Origin: DASRAU01 sp035638075
GTDB taxonomy: Bacteria > Acidobacteriota > Polarisedimenticolia > Gp22-AA2
NCBI GenBank assembly: GCA_035638075.1
Contig: DASRAU010000003.1
Span: forward strand, 1-64,000
Direction: 5' to 3'
Length of the DNA stretch: 64,000 nt
This document shows positions 26,696 to 35,520 of this stretch, piece by piece (the stretch's first letter is position 1; every line of letters starts with the position of its first letter). Position numbers and translations under genes: made by a program. Below the pieces are notes generated by a model. The model was not told where the DNA came from and made no database searches. It was given only the letters and a program-made list of their open reading frames with translations.

Positions 26696-29600
26696 CTAGG
26701 GGCAGCCGCCTTCGCAGGTCGCGGGGACGCGCGGCCACGGGGCCGACTCGGTCCCGTAACCCGTGACGATCCCCGCCGCGTGCACCTGGACGAGATACAC
26801 GATGACGCTTCCGCGCGGCGGCGCCGGCGCCGCATCGACGAACGACGTCGCCGAGGTGCCGCGCGCCAGCACCCGGACCGGTCCGAGGCGCAGAGTCCGA
26901 TCCTCCACGCGCCAGGCGGCGAGATCGCCCGCGATGACGTCGTAGGCGGCGACCGGGGAGAGGGACGGCCAGTAGATTCTCGTTCCGGACGCAGCGTCCG
27001 GCTCGACCTGGAGCAGGAGCGGCTCCGGCCCGTGGCCGAGGTCGTGGGGCACGACGATCGTCGCGATGGCCGGCGCCGCGTTCCCCGCCGCGTCGGTCCC
27101 GCGCGCGCGCACCTCGTAGACGCGCCCGCTGCCGTTCGCGGATCGTTCGGCGCGCAAGGGCAGGACGAGCGCCTGCGCCGGGCCCTGCGATCCCTGTCCG
27201 ATCGGCGTTCCGATGTCCCCGGTGGTGGCGCCATCGCCGCCGCCCGGCGCGTCGTCCGGCTCGCTGCTCGTCGCGCCGGTGAACGACGCCGGGATCGCGC
27301 CGTCGCACACATCCATCGCCACGAAACGCACCGTCACCGGCACCAGCTCGTGGTTGGGTGGGAAGAGGATGGCGGGTTCCGTGGTGAGCGTGACCACCGG
27401 CGGGGCGGTGTCGGTGATGGTCAGCGGGACGGTGCTCTCCCCGGACTCGCCGATCTGATCGGTGACCCGGAGCGTCACGCGGTGGACGCCGACGGGCACG
27501 ACCGCCTCGACCGCGGTCGCGGTTCCGAGCGCGCGCGCGCCGGGGGCTCCTGCGTCGAGCGTCCACGCGTAGGCGGCGATGTCGTCGTTCGTTCCCGGAG
27601 TCGAATCGCCGTCGCCCGACCCGCCTCCCGTGAGAGCGGCGAGCGCGCCGCCGACCCGGTCGCACTCGAGTGCAGGAGCGCCGGCGATGCGCGCCACCGG
27701 CGGTTCGTTGAAGGCGAGCGTCCCCTCCGCCTGGTGCTGGAACGTCGTCTCGGCCACGAACGGAATGGTCGTGCCGTTCCCGGCGCTGACGCGCAACCGG
27801 TAGGGATGCCCCGGCAGGAGCGGCGCGAGATCGACCCGCCGCGGCGGCCGGCCGGACCAGGGGATGCTGAGAACCGGCGTGGCCCCGGCCGGCACGGTGG
27901 TGACGCCGCCCGGCGAGCGCCCGACTCCGGGGAGCCTCGGCGCGGTGGCCGCTTCGCCGGAGGCGGTTCGTGCCGGAGCCGGTCCCGCCGCGGCGTCGAA
28001 GAAGGCGACCTCTCCCGTGAGCGGCAACCCGAGCGGATCGCCGAGACCGAGGCGCACGATGACGAAGGGACCGCCGTCCTGGAGCAAGGCGAGGAAGGAG
28101 ACCGCCGGCTGGCAGGCGTCGCCTGCGCCGTCGTTGTTGGAGTCGGCCTGATCGTCGTTGGCGGTCACCGGGCAGTTGTCGCACACGTCGCCGCGGGCGT
28201 CGTGGTCGCCGTCCGCCTGGTCCGGGTTGGCGACCACGGGACAGTTGTCGTGCAGGTCGGGAGCGCCGTCGGCGTCGGTGTCGCCGAGCACGTCGAAGGT
28301 GATCGGCACGATGGTCGCCGGGTGCAGCGGGTCGTTGGTCCGGATGGTGAGGGTCGCGGTGTACGTGCCCGTCGCGAGTCCCGCACCCTGGAGCGTCAGC
28401 GGCAGATCGGCCGAAGAGCCGGGAGCGATCGTGCCGAAGCGGGCCGGGACCGAAACGAAGCGCCCCGAGCAGCCGGCCCGCGGGATGACCGCCAGGCCGG
28501 AAGCCCGGTTCGGCTGCGCGAGGATGGTGGGTTGCCCCGTGGCGAGATTGACGGCGATCACCCGCAGGGCCCGCTCCTCGCTCAGGTAGGCGGTCGTCCC
28601 GGACGGATCCAGCGCCAGCTCCTCGCCGCCCTGCAGGCCGGCGAGGATCGGCGTGATGACGCCGTTCGCGAGATCGACCTTCACGAGACGGTCGCCATCC
28701 GGGTTCCCGGCGCGGACCTCCACGATGTAGGCGGTCGTGGCGTCCGGCGACAGGACGATCCCCTGCGGCTTCGTCAGCGAGGCGGTGATGACGGTCAGGG
28801 CCCCGGTCGCGAGGTCGTAGGCGCGCAGCATCCCGGACGCGTGCGTGATGTAGGCCGTCGCGCCGCCGGGATGGACGGCGACGTGGCCGCCGATCGCCTC
28901 GGTGCCGACCTGGTCCAGGGCGCCGGTGCGGCGATCGAACCGGTAGAGGCGCTGGCCGGCATCGGTGAAGAGCAGCGCATCCCCTCCCGGCTCGAACGCC
29001 GCCCCGAGCGCGCCGGGGAGACCGCGCGCGATGCCGTTGGAGCCGGTCGTGAGATTGACCTCCGAGACGCCCCCCGCGGCGCTGCCGAAGGCGACGAAGC
29101 CGGTCCGTCCCCCCGCATCCGCGGCGATGACGTACTTGTAGCCGTTGAACGGGATGGTCCCGAGCGTCCCCTGCGCGAGCGTGGCCAGGTCGATGGTCTC
29201 GAGGCGGGACGACACCAGCTTCTCCGCCGGGCAGGCGGGATCGGATCCGGTGACGTCCAGGCTGTAGTCCATGGGAGCTTCGCCGCCATTGGAGAGCGTC
29301 AGAGTGACCGCGGCGCTTCCGCCCACGACCGCTTCGGCGTCGATGGCCGGCGGGACGGCCGTACAGGCGGCGGGGTCATTGGCCTGGGCCGAGAGCGCGA
29401 TCTCCAGGGCCGCGTTCTCCACGTCGTTCGTCTCGAAGCGCAGGGTTCCCGAGGCGGGCCCCGCCGTCGTGGCCGTGAAGGTCACCGGCAGGCTCGCGGA
29501 GCCGCCGGGGAGCAGGGTCAGCGGGCTGTCCGCGACCGAGAACCCGGCGCCCAGCGTCTCGATCGCCTGCACGTGCAGCGGCTGGTCGCCGGTGTTGCGC

Positions 29601-31975
29601 AGGCGGCAGGACTGCGTCGCGCTCGCGCCGGTCGGCACCGGACCGAAGGCGACGGTGTCGGGCCGGCCCGCATAGGTCAGCCGGGCGGTGAACCGTTCGG
29701 GGCCACAGGGGGCTCCGAAGTCCTGCAGATCCCCGAGCGCGAGACGAACGGTGACGGTCCCATCGGCGGCAGCCCCCGCGAGCAGGCTGGTCGGGACCTC
29801 GTGCGACCGGGTCGTCCGGACACATTGCGGATTGTCGTCGCTTCCCACCGAGGTTCCGTCGACCGACACCGTCGTGGCGTTGTGCAGCGCTGCTTCCGTG
29901 GTGACATCGAGCGTTCCCGCTCCGGTCGGCGGCACCGCAATCGGCAGCGTGAAGGTGACGGTGCTGAAATGCCCCGTGGGGACCCGGGTCGTCTGCACCT
30001 GCTCGACGACCTGTTGCGCGCCCTCGACGGTGAGGTGCGGAGCGCTGGCGACGTGCAGGGCCGCCGTGGTCGTCGCCAGCACAGCCTGCTGGCCCGCTTC
30101 GCGCACCAGGATCGCCGCGGCGCGATCCCCCGGCCGCGCGCCGAGGGCCGAGAAGCGGGCCGCGAGCGCGGCGCTTCCGCCGGCAGGCAGGGTGAACGTG
30201 GTCGGAGTCACGGTGAGGAAGGTTCCGAGGCAATCGGCGTCGGCCCGCAGCGCGATGTCCCGCACCGAGGTGAGGTCGCTCGTCAGGGGCGTGATCAGGC
30301 CGCTGACGAAATCGACGCTCGACAGAAGGGGAGCAGACTCATCGAGCCCGTACGCCAGGCGTCCGTTTTCCGCGATGGCGAAGGGAACGAACCCATCCGT
30401 GAGGATCGTCACCAGCTGCACCGCGTGCGTCGCCGGATCGAACGAGCGCACCGCGTTCGGCGAGCCGATGAAGAAAATGAGCCCGGTGTCGGCGTCGAAG
30501 CGCGGGGACGAAGCCCCCTTCAGCTCCGTGAACACCGTCTCGGTCGTGCCGGTGGCGACGTCGATCACGGTGAGGCCGGGCGTCGTCTGGACGTACAGCT
30601 TCGCACCCGAAGGATCGAGGTCGAACCGGGTCGGGAAGGCGAGGCCGCTCGCCAGGGTGCTCCGGGCGCCGCTGGCCACATCGTACGTCTCGATGGTCCC
30701 CTGATCGCGATGCAGGAGGAAGAGCGTCGCGCCGTCGGGCGAGAGGGCGTCGTCCTGCATCGGGTCGAGGCCCTGCGCGAGGAGGGTGCGCGCGCCGGTG
30801 GCGGTGTCGAGCCTGTCAAGCTCACCCGAGAAGGTCGCGACGAACGCGGCGGCGCCATCGGCGGTCAGGGCGATCGCCGAGGCGCCGAAGATCTCGGGGC
30901 CGAGATGCGTCACGGCGCCGGTCTGGAGATCGACGCGAGCGAGGACGTTCGTGATGCCCTCGAGGACGTAAGCGGCCGGTGATGCGCACTCGGGCGGCGC
31001 GCCCGGGTTCCCGGGCCGTCCCTCGACCATGGCGACCAGGTCGACGGACGCGGGGGAGAGATTCGTCACCTGGAGGCTGCGCGTGGTGTTCCCACCCACC
31101 GGCAGCGAGACGGTGAGGTCGCCGGGGTCGAGAGCGAACGCCGCCGGATCGAGGGCGGTCCCGGCGAGCTCGAGCGTCGTGGGGAGGCTGCCACCGCCGG
31201 CGTCGATCGTGAGCCGGCCGGTCTGCGCGCCGGCGGTCGCCGGCGCGAAGCGAAGGGCGATCGTCCGCGCCTCTCCGGGGGCGACCACGAAGGGGCCCGC
31301 CTCCGGCGCGAAAGCCGGCCGGTCGCTCGTCACCGTCAGCGACAGAGGGCGCTTGTCCGAGGTGTTGTGCACGGTCACCGCCAGCCCCGTGCGGGAGCCG
31401 ACGCGGGCCGGCGGGAACTCCAGGCGACCCGCCACGGCGTCGTAACGCAGGAGCACGGTGTGCCGGTTGGCGGCGCAGCGGGGCAGGACGGAGTCGGTGT
31501 TATGGACCGTGACGGTCAGGACGCCGTCGGCGGTGATGTGCTCGAGATCCCCCGCCGGGATCACGGTGCTCCCGAGGGCGGGGACGCAATCGGTCCCGAC
31601 GCCGGCCGCTTCGGCGTCGATGACCCCCTCCGCCGAGGCGGAAGCCCGATCGATGGTTGAGCCGTAGGCGCCGTCGGCGGTCAGCTCGAGCCGTCCTTCG
31701 GCGTAGGGAGGGCGTGGCAGCACGAGGCGGTGCACGGTGCGCGCGCCCGCGACTTCGAAGTCGGCCGACGATTCGACGGTGACTTCGGTCGTGACGACGA
31801 ACTGGGGTCGCGGGGCGTCCGGTGACCCGGTCTCGGGGCGCGCCGGAGCGATCGACGCGCTTCCCGAATCGACCGACGCGCCGTGACCGGTCGTCGCCGT
31901 CAGGGCGGCGAGCAGGAACACGGAGAGACCGGTCCTGCGTCCCGACGAAGAATCCGCACGCCCCCCGGCGTTCAT
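26696..31975 (-). CDS. Very large secreted protein: choice-of-anchor D, YVTN-like propellers, TSP3, PKD, Cys-Pro C-terminus
   Basis: A protein of about 1759 residues. It has a signal peptide (LSVFLLAALTATTGHGA) and ASH/choice-of-anchor D modules near 150-330, 640-900 and 1180-1240. Two YVTN-like propellers lie around 330-580 and 930-1170 (LSPDATTAYIVEV-type repeats). Thrombospondin type 3 calcium motifs (DTDADGAPDLHDNC) lie near 1237-1295, a PKD-like domain near 1425-1525, then LFPPNHELVPV. From about 1652 comes the C-terminal module ending GGCP-stop. The ATG at 31975 has GGAGG five bases upstream; a GTG at 31987 overlaps that site and is less likely. It is probably extracellular or on the outer surface. 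Confidence 0.85.
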   Translation of the reverse strand: MNAGGRADSSSGRRTGLSVFLLAALTATTGHGASVDSGSASIAPARPETGSPDAPRPQFVVTTEVTVESSADFEVAGARTVHRLVLPRPPYAEGRLELTADGAYGSTIDRASASAEGVIDAEAAGVGTDCVPALGSTVIPAGDLEHITADGVLTVTVHNTDSVLPRCAANRHTVLLRYDAVAGRLEFPPARVGSRTGLAVTVHNTSDKRPLSLTVTSDRPAFAPEAGPFVVAPGEARTIALRFAPATAGAQTGRLTIDAGGGSLPTTLELAGTALDPAAFALDPGDLTVSLPVGGNTTRSLQVTNLSPASVDLVAMVEGRPGNPGAPPECASPAAYVLEGITNVLARVDLQTGAVTHLGPEIFGASAIALTADGAAAFVATFSGELDRLDTATGARTLLAQGLDPMQDDALSPDGATLFLLHRDQGTIETYDVASGARSTLASGLAFPTRFDLDPSGAKLYVQTTPGLTVIDVATGTTETVFTELKGASSPRFDADTGLIFFIGSPNAVRSFDPATHAVQLVTILTDGFVPFAIAENGRLAYGLDESAPLLSSVDFVSGLITPLTSDLTSVRDIALRADADCLGTFLTVTPTTFTLPAGGSAALAARFSALGARPGDRAAAILVREAGQQAVLATTTAALHVASAPHLTVEGAQQVVEQVQTTRVPTGHFSTVTFTLPIAVPPTGAGTLDVTTEAALHNATTVSVDGTSVGSDDNPQCVRTTRSHEVPTSLLAGAAADGTVTVRLALGDLQDFGAPCGPERFTARLTYAGRPDTVAFGPVPTGASATQSCRLRNTGDQPLHVQAIETLGAGFSVADSPLTLLPGGSASLPVTFTATTAGPASGTLRFETNDVENAALEIALSAQANDPAACTAVPPAIDAEAVVGGSAAVTLTLSNGGEAPMDYSLDVTGSDPACPAEKLVSSRLETIDLATLAQGTLGTIPFNGYKYVIAADAGGRTGFVAFGSAAGGVSEVNLTTGSNGIARGLPGALGAAFEPGGDALLFTDAGQRLYRFDRRTGALDQVGTEAIGGHVAVHPGGATAYITHASGMLRAYDLATGALTVITASLTKPQGIVLSPDATTAYIVEVRAGNPDGDRLVKVDLANGVITPILAGLQGGEELALDPSGTTAYLSEERALRVIAVNLATGQPTILAQPNRASGLAVIPRAGCSGRFVSVPARFGTIAPGSSADLPLTLQGAGLATGTYTATLTIRTNDPLHPATIVPITFDVLGDTDADGAPDLHDNCPVVANPDQADGDHDARGDVCDNCPVTANDDQADSNNDGAGDACQPAVSFLALLQDGGPFVIVRLGLGDPLGLPLTGEVAFFDAAAGPAPARTASGEAATAPRLPGVGRSPGGVTTVPAGATPVLSIPWSGRPPRRVDLAPLLPGHPYRLRVSAGNGTTIPFVAETTFQHQAEGTLAFNEPPVARIAGAPALECDRVGGALAALTGGGSGDGDSTPGTNDDIAAYAWTLDAGAPGARALGTATAVEAVVPVGVHRVTLRVTDQIGESGESTVPLTITDTAPPVVTLTTEPAILFPPNHELVPVTVRFVAMDVCDGAIPASFTGATSSEPDDAPGGGDGATTGDIGTPIGQGSQGPAQALVLPLRAERSANGSGRVYEVRARGTDAAGNAAPAIATIVVPHDLGHGPEPLLLQVEPDAASGTRIYWPSLSPVAAYDVIAGDLAAWRVEDRTLRLGPVRVLARGTSATSFVDAAPAPPRGSVIVYLVQVHAAGIVTGYGTESAPWPRVPATCEGGCP

Positions 31976-32091
31976 CGACCCCTCCACTCGCGGATGACCG
32001 GAATATACGCGAGAAATTGCGCTGGAGCCGTGAAGATTTCACGTTCGGTGAGGGCGGGCAATCCGTAGATCGCCTGAACCGGACGCTGGGG

Positions 32092-32120
32092 AAACCCGGC
32101 CCGGGTGCGCCGGGGCCGGG
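32092..32120 (-). terminator. Possible terminator after the M24/SET/VanX cluster
   Basis: Read on the minus strand, CCCGGCCC (32113-32120) and GGGCCGGG (32095-32102) form an 8-bp stem with a 10-base loop, followed by TTT (32092-32094). It lies about 65 bases past the M24 peptidase stop. Confidence 0.45.
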
Positions 32121-32186
32121 GCAAATCCCACGCCACGGGACGGATCTGCGGTGAGGGGGTCTTGGGAGCCGCGACGGTCGCGGGAC

Positions 32187-33428
32187 TCAGGCGATCAGGA
32201 TGACGTCGGTCTGGGGCGTGCCGATGTAGCGCGTGCCGGTGGCGGTGACCACGACGTCCTCCTCGATGCCGACGTGGAAGTCGTAGTCGATCTCCGGGGG
32301 CCGGGTGTAGAGGAGCGGCTCGACGGCGAACACCTGGTCCGGCTCGATCCTGAAGTGGACCTGGGCGCCGTAGCGCTCCTTCCAGTCGGGGCCGAGAAGC
32401 GGCCCGACGTCGTGCACCTTCAATCCGATGGCGTGCCCGCTGCCGTGCGGATACTCGGCGAAGCCGTCGGCGACGAGCGACGATCGGCCGGCGCGATCGA
32501 CGTCGAGCCCGGTCGCGCCCGGCACGAGCGCGGCCACCGCGGCGCGGTTCGCCTTGAGCGTCGAGGCGAACAGGCGGTTCAACCAGTCCGGCACGGCGCG
32601 CTCGCCGTCTTTCGCCACGTAGGCGGTGCGCTGGATGTCGGCGCAGTAACCCTCGTAGGAGGCACCCCAGTCGAGGCGGATGACGTCGCCTTTGCGGATG
32701 ACGCGGTCGGTCGGCTCGGAGTGGCCGCGGGCCGGGCCGACCACGACCGACTCGAACGCCATGACGCAACCCAGCTCCTTCGCCCGCGCCGCCATGAAGT
32801 CGGCGAGATCGCGCTCGGTCGTCTTCCCGGGCGTCACCTGCTCGCGGGTCAGGGCTTCGGCGCAGATGCGCTGGGTCGCCAGGACCGCGGCCTCGAGCGC
32901 GGCGATCTCTCCGGGGAGCTTCCTGCCGAGGAGCGACACCACCAGCCGCTCGGAGGACTGGAAGCCGCGGGCGATGTCCGGGCCGAGGGTCTCCTCGAGA
33001 TAGCGACGCATCCCCGAGGTCAGGCCGTCGGCGATGGTCACGTCGCGCGAGGCGTTGACGGCGATCTTCGTCAGCCCCCCTTCGTGCACCAGCCGTCCCA
33101 GGTGCGGCTTCACCCCTTCTTCTTTATAAGGAAGGACCTCGTCGAACAGGCCGGTTTTCGCGATCGGGTCGGTGTCGTAGGAGGCGGCGACGGCGGTCGC
33201 CCGGAAGCGCCCCTGCTCCTGCGTGAACAGGAAGGCGGCCCGCGCCACGATGTGCCCGAGCCCGAACACCGGCAGCAGCGGGTCGGGGACGTTCTCGCGG
33301 GTGAAGGTGAGCCAGGCCTCGACCTTCTGTTCCTGCATCAGGCGCGGCAGCAGCTCGCGGATCCGCTCGCGGCGGATGGCCGCGTGATCGACGCGCGGAT
33401 GCGGCAGGGTGGCGCTCGTGTCCGGCAT
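32187..33428 (-). CDS. M24-family metallopeptidase (Xaa-Pro aminopeptidase-like)
   Basis: A protein of 413 residues from an ATG at 33428. The C-terminal 230 residues have the pita-bread fold of M24 peptidases. The metal ligands sit in VIRLDWGASYEGYCADIQRT (first Asp pair), HGSGHAIGLKVHDVG (His), a Glu near DQVFAVEPLLY, and the last Glu near HVGIEEDVVV. The N-terminal 170 residues form a creatinase-like domain (VEAWLTFTRENVPDPLLPVF). The usual activity is removal of an N-terminal residue before Pro, or a related amide cleavage. There is no signal peptide, so it is cytoplasmic. The SET gene lies 17 bases upstream on the same strand. Confidence 0.87.
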   Translation of the reverse strand: MPDTSATLPHPRVDHAAIRRERIRELLPRLMQEQKVEAWLTFTRENVPDPLLPVFGLGHIVARAAFLFTQEQGRFRATAVAASYDTDPIAKTGLFDEVLPYKEEGVKPHLGRLVHEGGLTKIAVNASRDVTIADGLTSGMRRYLEETLGPDIARGFQSSERLVVSLLGRKLPGEIAALEAAVLATQRICAEALTREQVTPGKTTERDLADFMAARAKELGCVMAFESVVVGPARGHSEPTDRVIRKGDVIRLDWGASYEGYCADIQRTAYVAKDGERAVPDWLNRLFASTLKANRAAVAALVPGATGLDVDRAGRSSLVADGFAEYPHGSGHAIGLKVHDVGPLLGPDWKERYGAQVHFRIEPDQVFAVEPLLYTRPPEIDYDFHVGIEEDVVVTATGTRYIGTPQTDVILIA

Positions 33429-33445
33429 CGGGCGAGTGTAACGGA

Positions 33446-33949
33446 TCAGGCGGCGGCGGTGCGGCGCAGCCGGGTCGTCTTCTTCTTCCCCGCCTGCTGT
33501 TCCTTCATGCGGCGGATGTGCGCGCTGAGGGGGAACCGGCGCAGGACCGCGAGCGGCAGATCCCGCGCGCCGCGGACCTCGGTCAGGCCCCCGGGTGCGC
33601 CGCAGTGGCAGGGGAACGGCCGCGCCATGCGCCACTCGGTCGAGGGATAGAAGAACGACAGCACCTCGCCCTTGCGGATGCGGCGGTTGGCTATGACCGC
33701 GCGGCGACCGACGTGGATGCGCACCGTCGGGGCGCAGGAATGATTGAGCAGGTTCATGCAGGCCGGGTCGTCCACGTGGCGGTTCGGTCCGATCTGCACC
33801 GATTGCCAGGTGGGGGTGCGGTGGGCCCGCTTCGGATCGAAGGTCGCGACGACCTCGCCTTTCCGGATGTCGCGGGTGGCGACGAGCCCCTTGCCGAACG
33901 GCAGCCCGGAGGCGATGCGGAACGCCACGTCCGACGTCCTGCGGCTCAT
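33446..33949 (-). CDS. SET-domain protein (putative lysine methyltransferase)
   Basis: A compact protein of 167 residues. It shows SET motifs: GKGLVATRDIRKGEVVATF at the start, NLLNHSCAPTV (the NHSC cofactor and active-site motif), then KGEVLSFFYPSTEW and a cut-down post-SET segment PCHCGAPGG. The post-SET normally has three Cys; here only two remain. The C-terminus is basic (KKKTTRLRR). Such proteins methylate lysine using S-adenosylmethionine, and bacterial substrates are mostly unknown. The ATG overlaps the stop of the upstream VanX-cyclase gene by four bases, so the two are co-translated. Confidence 0.8.
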   Translation of the reverse strand: MSRRTSDVAFRIASGLPFGKGLVATRDIRKGEVVATFDPKRAHRTPTWQSVQIGPNRHVDDPACMNLLNHSCAPTVRIHVGRRAVIANRRIRKGEVLSFFYPSTEWRMARPFPCHCGAPGGLTEVRGARDLPLAVLRRFPLSAHIRRMKEQQAGKKKTTRLRRTAAA

Positions 33950-35445
33950 CGCGCACCCGCCTGCGCCGTCGCGGCGTCCGCGGCCGGCACGATCGCGGCG
34001 AGCCGCAGCGGGCCGCCCGATCCGCCGCCGATCTTCACCGGCAGGGCGACGATCAGGGCGCCGGTCGGCGGGACTTCTTCGAGGTGGGCGACGTTCTCCA
34101 GGCCGATGACGTTCGCTCCCAGGGCGACCACGTGGACGCGGAAGTCCTTCGACGGGCCGTAATCGATGCTGGGCGTGTCGATGCCGAGGGCGGAGACATG
34201 CCGATCCGAGACGAGGAACCGGGCCGACTCCTCGCCGTAGCCGGGGAAATGCAGGTGGCTGGCGTCCTTCGAGTTCGCGTCGCCGAAATAACGGCCGCGA
34301 TCGGGCCAGCGGCGGCCCCAGCCGGTGCGCAGCAGGACGATGGCGCCCGGCGGGATGCGTCCGTGGTCTCTTTCCCAGGCGACGAGGTCCTCCTTGGTCA
34401 GCCGGTAGTCGGCGTCCGCGGAGGCCTGCCGCGTGACGTCCACCACCGCGCCCGGCGCGATCAGCCGCTCGAGCGGAATCTGGTCGGCGGTCCAGCCCTT
34501 CTCGGCGAAATGGATCGGCGCATCGAGGTGCGTCCCCCCGTGCTCCGGGGCGCAGAAGGTGTTGGCGCTGTAGAAATACCCCGCCTCCGTGGGACCGTGG
34601 GCCAGCGGCTTCAGCTCGAAGGCCGACGGGGAGGTGGGCCAGTAGAGCGTCGTCGCGTCGAAGGTCCACGTCAGGTCGAGCAGCCGCGCCCGGCTCAGGT
34701 CCCACGGCGTCCCCGCGAGCGCGCTCGTCCCGCCGGTGGCAGCGGACGCGACGGCCGGGATGGCGCTGAACGGGATGTCGAGGATCGGGTACTCGCGCCA
34801 GTCCTTGTAGTCGAAGTGCCACCATTCGTGCGTGTAGACGAAGAACCCTTCGTTCTCCATCGCCTCGCGCAGGATCTCGCGCCGCGCGCGCGCTTCCGCG
34901 TCGCCCCCTTCGTACGTCGCGTAGGCCTTGTCCGTCATGTCGTCGTACGGGCTCGGCATCGCGACTTCGCGTCCGGTCCTGAGGTCGTACATCGACAGGT
35001 CGACCGCGCAGCCGCGGTTGTGCTTCGAACCCTTGGCGGGATCGGCGACGAAGACCTTCTTGTCGGCCGGGGTCAGCTCCCAGAAGCGGCGCGTCACGCT
35101 CCACGGGCGGTAGCCGTCGAAGACGAGGAGACCGTAGCCCTTCGCGCGCAGCGTCCGGTTGGCGCGCAGCAGCGCCTCGGCCGCGGGCCGCTGCAGGAAG
35201 GCGCGCGCCTCGGTGTAGACCGGCGCCCCCGTGAAGTTGTCCTTGCGCGCGTAATGGATGTCGAGCTTGATGGTCGGGTCGAGCGCGGTGAGCTCGACGA
35301 GATCGGGGGACCGGAAGGGACCGGGCTCGTCGGGTGGGCGGTCCGGCGTGGCGGCGGCCGCGAGCGCAAGCATGGTCAAGAAGACGGCGCACGCGGCCGC
35401 GGCACGAGCCGCGCTGCGTCCCGCCGGACCGCCGGGATGCTTCAT
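33946..35445 (-). CDS. Fusion of a VanX-like D-Ala-D-Ala dipeptidase and a cyclase/kynurenine formamidase-like domain
   Basis: A protein of 499 residues with a signal peptide (ACAVFLTMLALAAAA). Residues about 45-235 match D-alanyl-D-alanine dipeptidase: SKHNRGCAVDLSMYD gives the SxHxxGxAxD zinc motif and THEWWHFDY the ExxH motif. Residues about 250-485 match the PF04199 cyclase family, which includes kynurenine formamidases, with HGGTHLDAPIHF as metal site. Both parts retain their metal motifs. The export signal suggests a periplasmic envelope role for both. The ATG at 35445 follows GGAGG, so the GTG at 35451 is unlikely. Joining these two families is unusual. Confidence 0.85.
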   Translation of the reverse strand: MKHPGGPAGRSAARAAAACAVFLTMLALAAAATPDRPPDEPGPFRSPDLVELTALDPTIKLDIHYARKDNFTGAPVYTEARAFLQRPAAEALLRANRTLRAKGYGLLVFDGYRPWSVTRRFWELTPADKKVFVADPAKGSKHNRGCAVDLSMYDLRTGREVAMPSPYDDMTDKAYATYEGGDAEARARREILREAMENEGFFVYTHEWWHFDYKDWREYPILDIPFSAIPAVASAATGGTSALAGTPWDLSRARLLDLTWTFDATTLYWPTSPSAFELKPLAHGPTEAGYFYSANTFCAPEHGGTHLDAPIHFAEKGWTADQIPLERLIAPGAVVDVTRQASADADYRLTKEDLVAWERDHGRIPPGAIVLLRTGWGRRWPDRGRYFGDANSKDASHLHFPGYGEESARFLVSDRHVSALGIDTPSIDYGPSKDFRVHVVALGANVIGLENVAHLEEVPPTGALIVALPVKIGGGSGGPLRLAAIVPAADAATAQAGAR

Positions 35446-35450
35446 GGTCA

Positions 35451-35475
35451 CCTCCGCCGGGAATTCTAGCGGAGG
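35451..35475 (-). promoter_or_regulatory. Inverted repeat covering the ribosome binding site of the VanX-cyclase gene
   Basis: CCTCCGC (35469-35475 read on minus) and GCGGAGG (35451-35457) make a 7-bp stem with an 11-base loop. The downstream arm contains the Shine-Dalgarno GGAGG. The loop also contains TAGAAT, which could instead be a -10 box, in which case the hairpin would not be transcribed in full. Confidence 0.4.
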
Positions 35476-35520
35476 CCCCCGATCCCGGCGCTCCGGTGAG
35501 TTACGGAGAACCGCGTCGTC

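Noticed and set aside
26780..30982. A 1400-codon open frame antisense to the 1759-residue secreted protein
   Set aside because: High GC makes long antisense frames common. The translation is dominated by Arg, Gly and Asp with no domain, and the opposite strand has a clear multidomain protein.
32429..33956. Reading the M24 peptidase as a longer 589-residue protein
   Set aside because: The extra N-terminal part overlaps the SET gene in another frame and is low-complexity; the ATG at 33428 gives the normal family length.
33946..35445. VanX homologue taken as a vancomycin resistance gene
   Set aside because: No VanA/VanH-type ligase or dehydrogenase and no VanS/VanR pair is nearby. The protein is exported and fused, which fits peptidoglycan recycling better.
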